This document shows, piece after piece, positions 14,994 to 21,639 of a DNA stretch of 28,441 nucleotides. The DNA lies in the NCBI GenBank assembly GCA_035763745.1, contig DASUAO010000052.1, forward strand, positions 1 to 28,441, read 5' to 3'. The position numbers and the translations under genes are program-made. Within the stretch, counting starts at the first letter, position 1. Every line of letters starts with the position of its first letter. Under the pieces are notes generated by a model. It had not been told where the DNA came from. It was given only the letters and a program-made list of their open reading frames with translations, and searched no databases. Source of the stretch: DASUAO01 sp035763745 (lineage in GTDB: Bacteria; Actinomycetota; Acidimicrobiia; IMCC26256; PALSA-555).

Positions 14994-15506
14994 TCAGCCG
15001 GTCTCGGGGGCCATGGTCGGGAGGCCGAGCTTGCGGTGGTCCCACGACACGTACTTGTCAACGTTGATCTTCACGACGACCCGCTTGTTGATCATCGCCT
15101 CGACCCCGGCGCGCATGTCCTCGGTGTAGGCCATCTTCGTCGTGCGCTCGAAGACGCTCACGCCGAGCTCGAAGATCCGGTCGGGATCTTCGACGATCTC
15201 GGCGGTCCCGACCATCTCGACCCCCATGAGCTGGTCGTAGGTGTCACCCTCCTCGACGAGGCAGGTGATCCGGTTGTCGCGCCGCAGGTTCTGGACCTTC
15301 TGGCTCTTCGCCTTCGTCTCGAGTGCAGGGCACCCGTCGAGGAACCCGTACCACATGGCCACGAGATGGATCGTGCCGTCGTGATTGAACGTCGCGCAGT
15401 TCATCGTGTGCCAGCCCTGGAGGAACTCGTCGATCTCCTCCTGGGTCATCTTGATCAGGTCGCGCTGCTTCACGCCCTTGCCGAACGGCGTGCTCATGTC
15501 GCTCAT
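14994..15506 (-). CDS. Pyridoxamine 5'-phosphate oxidase-fold (FMN/F420-binding) protein
   Basis: This 170-residue split-barrel protein is of the PPOX class. It has TMNCATFNHDGTIHLVAMWY near the N-terminus (first barrel strands), AKSQKVQNLRRDNRITCLVE (cofactor phosphate-binding region) and GVEMVGTAEIVEDPDRIFEL, and ends VVVKINVDKYVSWDHRKLGL. This pattern is common among actinobacterial PPOX proteins that bind FMN or F420 and reduce or protect small substrates. Starts are possible at 15506 or 15497 (MSDMSTPFGKG); the first has GGAG at a suitable distance. It is the last gene of the long minus-strand operon, separated from SDR5 by a 100-base spacer holding three tandem hairpins. It could supply a reductive step; the substrate is unknown. 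Confidence 0.86.
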   Translation of the reverse strand: MSDMSTPFGKGVKQRDLIKMTQEEIDEFLQGWHTMNCATFNHDGTIHLVAMWYGFLDGCPALETKAKSQKVQNLRRDNRITCLVEEGDTYDQLMGVEMVGTAEIVEDPDRIFELGVSVFERTTKMAYTEDMRAGVEAMINKRVVVKINVDKYVSWDHRKLGLPTMAPETG

Positions 15507-15526
15507 GCAGTCACTGCTCCAGTTCG

Positions 15527-15626
15527 GGGCGCCACGTCAGGCCGTGACGCCCATCTGCTCCGGGCGCCACGTCAGGCCGTGACGCCCATGTGCTCCGGGC
15601 GCCACGTCAGGCCGTGACGCCCATGT
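15527..15626. repeat. Three tandem 35-bp units, each a strong hairpin, covering the SDR5 stop codon
   Basis: Units with identical cores begin at 15531, 15566 and 15601, exactly 35 bases apart. On the minus strand each reads ATGGGCGTCACGGCCTGA followed by CGTGGCGCC, so the last codons of SDR5 (Met-Gly-Val-Thr-Ala-stop) are present three times. Each unit folds into GGCGTCACG / CGTGGCGCC (9 bp with one G-U pair) around a 6-base loop GCCTGA that contains the stop codon. Stem-loops are at 15598-15621, 15563-15586 and 15528-15551. The last 3 bases of the sequence before the PPOX gene are not part of it. Origin by two rounds of tandem duplication is likely. An effect on termination, mRNA stability or PPOX expression is inferred. 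Confidence 0.92.
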
Positions 15627-16359
15627 CGATGGGAACGATCGTGCCGGTGATGTAGCTCGCCTCGTCGGACGCGAGGTACGCGATGAGCGACGCCACCATG
15701 GCCGGCGTCCCCATCTCCCCCGTGGGCGGCATCATCTTCGTGTACTCGCGCGGATGACTGCCCTCGACGAAGCCGAAGTCCTTGGTGATCGGGGTGTCGA
15801 TGCCCGCGGGGGCCACGGCATTCACTCGCACGCCGCGCCGGTTGAACTCGACCGCCATCGAGCGGGTCATCAGCGACACGCCACCCTTCGAGGCGCAGTA
15901 CGCCGCGTTATAGGGCTGGCCGAAGATCCCCGCGCTCGACGAGATGTTGACGATGCAGCCCTTGGTCTCGAGCAGGTGGGGCAGACATGCCCGCGACATC
16001 GCGAACGCGCCGACGAGGTTCACCTCGAGGATGCGCCGGAACTCCTCGACCGGCTGCTCCTCGGAACGGGCGAACTTCCCGATCCCGGCGATGTTCGCGA
16101 GCACCGCCGGCCGTCCGAGCTCGGCGGCGATCGTGCCCACGACGTCGTCGACGGCGTTCTCGTCGGTCACGTCGAGACGCCAATGGCGAGCCCGACCCTT
16201 CGCACCGACGATGCAACCCGCCGTGGTCTCGGCGCCGTGCTCGTCGACGTCGAGGCAGGCGACCACCGCGCCCTCGGCACCGAACCGCTCGGCGGTCGCC
16301 GCGCCGATGCCCGATCCGGCACCGGTCACCACCACCACGCGATCGTCGAAGCGAGCCAT
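15607..16359 (-). CDS. Short-chain dehydrogenase/reductase (SDR5)
   Basis: This 250-residue classical SDR has TGAGSGIG (12-19), Asp37 in CLDVDE favouring NAD(H), Asn114 in EVNLVG, Ser140-142 in NISSSAG, Tyr154/Lys158 in YCASK, and the C-terminal YITGTIVPIDMGVTA. The NNAG motif is ANIAG. The ATG at 16359 is 10 bases after the stop of SDR6 and begins directly at the fold. The final Gly-Val-Thr-Ala-stop is the source of the tandem repeat that follows. It is part of the operon hotdog, cyclase, SDR6, SDR5, PPOX. It oxidises or reduces a hydroxyl/keto group; the substrate is unknown. Confidence 0.9.
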   Translation of the reverse strand: MARFDDRVVVVTGAGSGIGAATAERFGAEGAVVACLDVDEHGAETTAGCIVGAKGRARHWRLDVTDENAVDDVVGTIAAELGRPAVLANIAGIGKFARSEEQPVEEFRRILEVNLVGAFAMSRACLPHLLETKGCIVNISSSAGIFGQPYNAAYCASKGGVSLMTRSMAVEFNRRGVRVNAVAPAGIDTPITKDFGFVEGSHPREYTKMMPPTGEMGTPAMVASLIAYLASDEASYITGTIVPIDMGVTA

Positions 16360-16369
16360 GACGGCGAAC

Positions 16370-17230
16370 CTACCTGCTCGGATCGGGCTCGCCGGGCGCC
16401 GGGGGGCTCACGGCAGGGGCCAGGAGTGGCACGATCCCGGCCAGGAAGCCGTTCGGATCCGAGCGCTTGGCGTGCGAGGTCGCGGCGTGCGCGTCGCTCG
16501 CGAACCCCTCGAAGTCTTCGGATCGCAGCAGTGCGAGCAGCGCGGCAGCCACGTCCTCCGGCGTCTGCGCGTTCGGGTCGGGCGGGAACGGCTCCTCGTT
16601 GTCGGGCGTGGGTCGCGAGAACTCGGTCGCGGTCGTTCCCGGGACGAGCACCTGGGCCCGCACGCCGGTGCCGAGCAGGTCGAGGTACAGCCCCTCGGTC
16701 CAGAGCTCGAGCGCCGCCTTCGATGCCGCGTACGCCCCGACCCGCAGCGCCGCGCTGCGCGTTCCCATCGACGACACGTTGACGATCCGCCCCCACCCCC
16801 GCTCGATCATCCCGGGGAGCAACGCGTTCGTCAGCGCGACGGGCGCCAGGAGGTTGACGTCGAGGACGCCGCGGAGCTCGTCGAGCGTGAGGTCGGGAAT
16901 GCGGCGTCGCTTCGCGACACCGGCGTTGTTGACGAGGACGTCCACGCGGCCGAGCGTGCGCTCGATCCGCGCCGCGAACGCGCCGAGGCCGTCGACGTCG
17001 GCGAGGTCGACGACGAACAGCTCCGAGTCCGGCGCGTGCCGTCGGCAGTCCTCCAGCACCTCCCGCAGCCGGTCCTCGCGTCGCGCGCAGAGTCCGACGG
17101 CCGTGGCACCCGCCGCGGCCAGTGCGCGCGCACTCGCGGCGCCGATCCCCGACGATGCCCCCGTTACCAGGGCGACCCGCCCGGCGATCGGGTCACCGGC
17201 CCCGCCCACCTCGGACGACGGATCGGCCAC
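16370..17230 (-). CDS. Short-chain dehydrogenase/reductase (SDR6)
   Basis: This 286-residue SDR has TGASSGIG (23-30), Arg50 in GLCARRED indicating NADP(H), NNAG at 101-104, Asn126 in DVNLLAP, Ser153/Ser154 in NVSSMG, and Tyr167/Lys171 in YAASK. There is no VDGG ending; instead a C-terminal region with a proline-rich tail, as in the larger 'classical-extended' SDRs that bind lipids or ketones. The GTG start at 17230 directly abuts the stop of the cyclase gene (17231-17233), zero bases between, so the genes are translationally coupled. Membership in this operon and NADP preference make a reductive step likely. The substrate is unknown. Confidence 0.87.
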   Translation of the reverse strand: MADPSSEVGGAGDPIAGRVALVTGASSGIGAASARALAAAGATAVGLCARREDRLREVLEDCRRHAPDSELFVVDLADVDGLGAFAARIERTLGRVDVLVNNAGVAKRRRIPDLTLDELRGVLDVNLLAPVALTNALLPGMIERGWGRIVNVSSMGTRSAALRVGAYAASKAALELWTEGLYLDLLGTGVRAQVLVPGTTATEFSRPTPDNEEPFPPDPNAQTPEDVAAALLALLRSEDFEGFASDAHAATSHAKRSDPNGFLAGIVPLLAPAVSPPAPGEPDPSR

Positions 17231-18160
17231 CTACTTGATCACCACCGGGTTCACCGGGCTGCCCACCGCGTGGGTGAACGGCAGTGGCGAGGCGTCGAGG
17301 AAGAACGCGTACCGACCGTCCTCCGCGCAGTCGCGCGCCAGCTCCTCGAGGTCCCAGTTCTGGCCCTGCGTCATCCCCATGTCCACGAGGTGGAGCAGGT
17401 GGACGGGCAGCATCGCGTCCTCGCGCTCGGACGGGAAGCACTCGAAGACGATGTTGTCGGTCGCGACCGCCGCGACGTCGTGCGAGTGGAACCACTCCAC
17501 CGTCTGCAGCGACGGGCCCGGACACGGCGACCCGTAGGCCTCGCGGTCCCCCGCGTGGAAGAGCTGCATCTGGCCGGTGCGGACGAGCACGATGTCGCCC
17601 GAGCGCACCTCCACCTTGCCCAGCTCGCAGGCGGCGTCGAGGTCCGCGGCGGTCAGGGGGTAGTTGCCCTCGATCCGGTCGACACCCTTGGCGCGCGCGA
17701 CGTCGAGCAGGACCCCCCGGCCGACGATCGTGCGGATCTTGTCGATGCCCATGCGGGCCGCACCTGCGGCGCTGATGACGTCGCTCGACTTCACCCCGTT
17801 GTAGAGGTTGCCCTCGTAGCTGACATGGGCGAGCGCGTCCCAGTGCGTGCCGGCCTGGATCCCCATCGCGACCTTGTCGTCGCTCGTGGTGAAGTCGGCC
17901 GGATCCCCGAGCAACGGGGTGTCGACCATGATCATCTCGCGCACGGGGTTGTCGCGGCCCGGGATGGCTCCGGTCTGGGGTCCCTGGTCGTCGAGCGGGA
18001 GCCCGAGCGCGAGACGCCTGCCGGTCCGGATCTCGTGGGCAGCCTCCACCACGACCTCGTCGGTGATCAGGTTCAGGGTGCCGATCTCGTCGTCGGCGCC
18101 CCAGCGACCCCAGTTGCGGACCCTCGCCGCGAGCTCCTGCACCTCGGGTGGCATCGCCAT
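17231..18160 (-). CDS. Cyclase-family hydrolase (kynurenine formamidase-like fold)
   Basis: This 309-residue protein is of the 'cyclase' family (PF04199 type), metal-dependent hydrolases including bacterial kynurenine formamidase and isatin hydrolase. The metal motif HxGTHxDxxxH appears as GIQAGTHWDALAH, with His106, Asp108 and His112. It has the expected N-terminal region NWGRWGADDEIGTLNLIT and a C-terminal part with VRTGQMQLFHAGDREA and SLQTVEWFHSHDVAAVATDN. The ATG at 18160 follows AAGGGGA. This sub-branch, with WGxxDExGTLN at the start, is widespread in actinobacteria and often poorly characterised. Hydrolysis of an amide, lactone or ring carbonyl is predicted. It is 27 bases after the hotdog gene and abuts SDR6. 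Confidence 0.88.
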   Translation of the reverse strand: MAMPPEVQELAARVRNWGRWGADDEIGTLNLITDEVVVEAAHEIRTGRRLALGLPLDDQGPQTGAIPGRDNPVREMIMVDTPLLGDPADFTTSDDKVAMGIQAGTHWDALAHVSYEGNLYNGVKSSDVISAAGAARMGIDKIRTIVGRGVLLDVARAKGVDRIEGNYPLTAADLDAACELGKVEVRSGDIVLVRTGQMQLFHAGDREAYGSPCPGPSLQTVEWFHSHDVAAVATDNIVFECFPSEREDAMLPVHLLHLVDMGMTQGQNWDLEELARDCAEDGRYAFFLDASPLPFTHAVGSPVNPVVIK

Positions 18161-18187
18161 GTCGGTCCCCTTCTCAGTCGTGCACGT

Positions 18188-18931
18188 CTACGACGCGGCC
18201 ATCTCGGCTTCGAATCGCTCACGATCGACCTCGATCCACGTGGCGCGTGCCTTCGCGCGGAGATCGCCCATGTCCGTGGTCAGGACGACGGACACGTCGC
18301 CTTTGCGTCCGTCCCGACGCTCCAGGCGCGACAGGACGATGTAGCGGTACCCGACGGGAACTGGCCCCAGGCGCTCGACCGCGAGGCGCCCGAGCACCCA
18401 GGCCGAGTCTGCTCCCGCCTCGGCGAACAGCGGCGACACACCCGGGCAGTCGAGCGCGGCCCACACGAATTCCGGGTGGACGTTCCCCTTGTCGTCCGCC
18501 AGCGATGCGTCCGGAACCCACGGCGCGGCGTGGACGCCGTCGTCGCGGCCGGGAACCGGTCCGAACACCAGCGCCAGCCCGTCGGGCGCCCGGCGCTCGG
18601 TCCCACATGCGAAGCACGTCCGGAACGCGAACCCCTCGAGCGCGGCTCGCCCGGCAGCCGCGGCGGCCTCGGCATCGGCGAAGCGGATCGGATCGGGGAC
18701 GTCGACCTCCACGCGGGCGATCGCCTTCGCCTCGGCGACCACCGCGTCGCCGTCGCGCAGCACTCCGAGGCCGTCGCCCGCGTGCTCCACCTCCAACGGC
18801 CGTTCCAGCGGTGGCGGGAGCCGCAGGGTGACCTCGGCCGGTTCGCCGACCTCCATCGCCAGCCGACCGGCGACGTACCCGCCGTGCCCGGAGTGCGGCG
18901 GTCCACAGAACCGCGGCTCGACGACGATCAC
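18188..18931 (-). CDS. Hotdog-fold thioesterase-like protein
   Basis: The 247-residue protein starts at GTG 18931 with RFCGPPHSGHGGYVAG and a middle FRTCFACGTERRAPDGLALV containing a CxxCG. The C-terminal strand run VGYRYIVLSRLERRDGRKGD and VVLTTDMGDLRAKARATWIE fits a double-hotdog protein (hotdog thioesterase/hydratase superfamily). The GTG at 18931 is 10 bases after the alcohol dehydrogenase stop. The alternative GTG at 18967 would overlap it by 26 bases and add 12 residues without a ribosome-binding site; it cannot be excluded. Acyl-CoA or acyl-ACP binding is inferred from the fold. No catalytic Asp/Glu can be assigned with certainty. Confidence 0.72.
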   Translation of the reverse strand: MIVVEPRFCGPPHSGHGGYVAGRLAMEVGEPAEVTLRLPPPLERPLEVEHAGDGLGVLRDGDAVVAEAKAIARVEVDVPDPIRFADAEAAAAAGRAALEGFAFRTCFACGTERRAPDGLALVFGPVPGRDDGVHAAPWVPDASLADDKGNVHPEFVWAALDCPGVSPLFAEAGADSAWVLGRLAVERLGPVPVGYRYIVLSRLERRDGRKGDVSVVLTTDMGDLRAKARATWIEVDRERFEAEMAAS

Positions 18932-18941
18932 ACGCGTCGCG

Positions 18942-20057
18942 CTACGGGGCCGAGACGGTGAGGACACCGCGCGCGAGCTTGCCCTCGTGCAGGTCGTGGA
19001 CCGCCGACTCCCAGTCGTCGAGCGGGTACCGCTCGCTCACGAGCTCGTCGAGCTTGACGAGGCCTCGTTGGTACGCGCCGACGATGAGTGGGATGTCCCA
19101 GTGGGGTCGGTGGGAACCCGCGCGTGACCCGGTCACCGTGCGCTCGACGTGGGTGAAGTTGGTGACTCGGGCCGGGACCGTGGCGGTCGGGGCGGGAACG
19201 CCCACCGCGACGGCCGTGCCGCCCCAGTCGAGCATCTCGATGCACTGGTTGAGGATGTCGGGATGGCCGACGCAGTCGAAGGCGTAGTCGACGCCGCCCT
19301 CGCCGAAGGAGCCGACGACGTTCGCGATCACCGTCGGGAGCCACTCGCGGATCGTGGCGACGACGTCGACGCCCTCCCCCGCCAGGATGAAGTCGGTGGC
19401 CCCGAAGTCGCGGGCGGCCTGCTCCTTCCCGGCCACGGTGTCGACGGCGATGATGCGGCTCGCGCCCTTGACCTTCGCGCCCTGGATGACGTTGAGCCCG
19501 ACCCCACCGACGCCGAACACGACGCACGTGTCGCCGAGACCGAGCTCGGTGCGGTTCCACACCGTCCCGATCCCGGTGAGCACACCACACCCGATGAGCG
19601 CCGCGACCGAGAGGTCGATCTCCGGGTCGATCTTCACGCACTGGACGCCCTGCACGACCGTGTACTCGGAGAGGCACGACGTCGCGGCGAAGTTCCACGC
19701 CGCCTCGCCCCCGACGGTGAACGGCTGGCTCGCGTTCGAGATGCTCTTGCGGCAGTACGCGGGGCGTCCGGTGTTGCACCACTTGCACTGCCCGCAGAAC
19801 GCGAGCGTGTGCAGGACGACGTGATCACCGGGCTCCACGTGGGTGACCGCCTCGCCGACCGCGTCGACGACCCCGGCGCCCTCATGGCCGAGCACGGCCG
19901 GGGGCGGCCACGGGATGGTGCCGTCGATCACCGAGAGGTCGCTGTGGCAGAGGCCCGCGGACGTCACGCGCACCTTGACCTCGGTCGGTCCGGGTGGGCG
20001 CACCTCGACGTCGTCGCGGATCCGCGCGACCTTGCCGTCATACACGAGCGCCTTCAT
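18942..20057 (-). CDS. Zinc-dependent alcohol dehydrogenase (MDR family)
   Basis: This 371-residue medium-chain dehydrogenase has the catalytic zinc ligands Cys37 (GLCHSD), His58-Glu59 (GHEGAGVV) and Cys157 (IGCGVLTG). The structural zinc cluster CGQCKWCNTGRPAYC is Cys88, 91, 94 and 102. The cofactor fingerprint GVGGVG (182-187) and Asp in IIAVDTV give NAD preference. Length and the WNRTELGLGDT segment resemble the long-chain/NDMA-type alcohol dehydrogenases of actinobacteria. The ATG at 20057 is chosen because homology begins there; an in-frame ATG at 20171 lies inside the ALDH. It sits between the aldehyde dehydrogenase (40 bases upstream) and the hotdog gene. With the ALDH it would turn a terminal alcohol into an acid. 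Confidence 0.93.
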   Translation of the reverse strand: MKALVYDGKVARIRDDVEVRPPGPTEVKVRVTSAGLCHSDLSVIDGTIPWPPPAVLGHEGAGVVDAVGEAVTHVEPGDHVVLHTLAFCGQCKWCNTGRPAYCRKSISNASQPFTVGGEAAWNFAATSCLSEYTVVQGVQCVKIDPEIDLSVAALIGCGVLTGIGTVWNRTELGLGDTCVVFGVGGVGLNVIQGAKVKGASRIIAVDTVAGKEQAARDFGATDFILAGEGVDVVATIREWLPTVIANVVGSFGEGGVDYAFDCVGHPDILNQCIEMLDWGGTAVAVGVPAPTATVPARVTNFTHVERTVTGSRAGSHRPHWDIPLIVGAYQRGLVKLDELVSERYPLDDWESAVHDLHEGKLARGVLTVSAP

Positions 20058-20097
20058 GCGTGTGCTCCTCGATCGTGATGCATCGGCTCGACGGACG

Positions 20098-21567
20098 TCA
20101 TCCGGGCCAGACGACGCTCTGGATCTCCGTGTAGGCGTACAGGCCCCAGTCACCGCCGTCGCGACCCACACCGCTCATCTTGAAGCCGCCGAAGGGGGCC
20201 TCGTGGTTGCGTTGGGCGGTGTTGATCCCGACGTTGCCGGCCTCGAGCTGCTGGGCCATCAGGTAGGCGGCGGCGGTGTCCTCGGAGAACACGTAGTCGT
20301 AGAGCCCGAACTCGGAGTCGTTGGCGATCGCGATCGCCTCGTCGTCGTCGTCGTAGGGCACGACGACGATCACCGGGCCGAAGATCTCCTCGCGCACGGC
20401 CTTCATCTGGTTCGTGCACCCCGTGAGGAGCGTCGGCCCGACGTAGAAGCCGCGGTCCATCGCGGGGTCGCGACCATCGACGAGCAGCTCGGCGCCCTCG
20501 TCGGCACCGGACTGCACGTAGCTCGCGATCCGGTCGCGGTGGGCAGCCGAGATGACCGGGCCGACGATCGTGTCCTCCGCCTCGGGCGGGCCGATCTTCA
20601 GCTGCGGCGCGGTGGCCTGGAGCCCGCCGACCAGCGCGTCGATCTTGCTGCGGTGCACGATCGCCCGCGTCGGGGCGGTGCAGATCTGACCCGAGTGGAA
20701 GCCCCACACGCTCGCCAGCCCGGCGATCGCCTTGGCGACGTCGGCATCCTCGCGCACGATGCAGGCGCCCTTGCCCCCGAGCTCGAGCAGGAGACGCTTC
20801 ATCGTCTTCCCGCCCGCCTGGAAGATGCTCGCCCCGACGCCGGTGGAGCCGGTGAACGAGATCATGTCCACGTTCTTGGACTCGACGAGCGCTTGGCCCG
20901 ACTCCGGGGTCGACCCCGTGATCACGTTGACCACGCCCGACGGGAAGCCGACGGCCTCACAGATCTCGGCGAGCTCGATGATCGCCAACGGATCCTGCGG
21001 TGCGGGCTTCATCACGATCGTGTTCCCAGTGGCCAGCGCGGGGCCGATCTTGCCCGCCATGTTCACGAGCGGGAAGTTGTAGGGCGAGATGCAGGCCACG
21101 ACACCGACGGGCTGACGGAGCACCTGTCCGCCGATGACGCCGCCCGCCGCGAGCGGTGTCGTCGGCATGATCGAGGGTGGCAACGCGACGCTGATGTCCT
21201 GCATCGCCCCGCGCGCGTAGCGCTCGAAGCGCGCGACGGCCTGGGGCACCTGGAGCGACGAGCCGACCTTCAGCGTGGCACCGGTCTCGGCCATGATCAG
21301 TGGGAGCAGGTCTTCGTTGCGCTTGGCGATCTCCTCGCCCAGCGCGGTGAGCAGGTTCGCTCGCTCCTCGGGGCTCGTGCGTTTCCACGCCGGGAGCGCG
21401 TCGCGGGCGGCCTGTGCCGCGGCCTCGGCGTCGGCAGCGCTCGCCTCCGGCGCCTCGTTGACGACCTCCTCGGTGGCCGGGTTCACGATCCCGTAGCTGC
21501 CGCCGGAGCCGTCGACCCACTCGCCGCCGATCCCCAGCCGGTACCGCTTGTCGGTCGCGATCGCCAT
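20098..21567 (-). CDS. NAD(P)-dependent aldehyde dehydrogenase
   Basis: This 489-residue ALDH superfamily enzyme has Asn164 in SPYNFP (oxyanion), Lys187 in VMKPAP, FTGSTGVGASI (Rossmann), Glu262 in LELGGKGAC, and catalytic Cys296 in GFHSGQICTAP. It ends KMSGVGRDGGDWGLYAYTEI, the oligomerisation tail. Length and motifs are standard. The ATG at 21567 has GGGAG. It is 72 bases after amidohydrolase 2 and 40 before the alcohol dehydrogenase, so probably the second gene of the operon. It oxidises an aldehyde to a carboxylate; a terminal aldehyde made by the neighbouring dehydrogenase or by the P450 is the obvious candidate, by inference. Confidence 0.94.
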   Translation of the reverse strand: MAIATDKRYRLGIGGEWVDGSGGSYGIVNPATEEVVNEAPEASAADAEAAAQAARDALPAWKRTSPEERANLLTALGEEIAKRNEDLLPLIMAETGATLKVGSSLQVPQAVARFERYARGAMQDISVALPPSIMPTTPLAAGGVIGGQVLRQPVGVVACISPYNFPLVNMAGKIGPALATGNTIVMKPAPQDPLAIIELAEICEAVGFPSGVVNVITGSTPESGQALVESKNVDMISFTGSTGVGASIFQAGGKTMKRLLLELGGKGACIVREDADVAKAIAGLASVWGFHSGQICTAPTRAIVHRSKIDALVGGLQATAPQLKIGPPEAEDTIVGPVISAAHRDRIASYVQSGADEGAELLVDGRDPAMDRGFYVGPTLLTGCTNQMKAVREEIFGPVIVVVPYDDDDEAIAIANDSEFGLYDYVFSEDTAAAYLMAQQLEAGNVGINTAQRNHEAPFGGFKMSGVGRDGGDWGLYAYTEIQSVVWPG

Positions 21568-21639
21568 GTCTCCCTGCTCCGTCGTGTCGCGTTCAGGCGT
21601 GGTCGCCGGCCGCGGACCGTACCATCGACGCCCGGGTGC

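Noticed and set aside
15527..15626. Possible CRISPR-like array
   Set aside because: The units are contiguous with no spacers, only three copies, and they derive from the end of a gene.
16810..16824. AACGCGTT inside SDR6, and similar motifs at about 24643 and 26886
   Set aside because: These fall in coding sequence, and each lacks one or both flanking bases of the consensus; they are expected by chance and were not counted as operators.
15944..18961. A 1005-codon open frame on the plus strand
   Set aside because: It is antisense to hotdog, cyclase, SDR5 and SDR6, is rich in Arg/Ala/Gly/Asp with no domain pattern, and is the usual shadow of high-GC coding.
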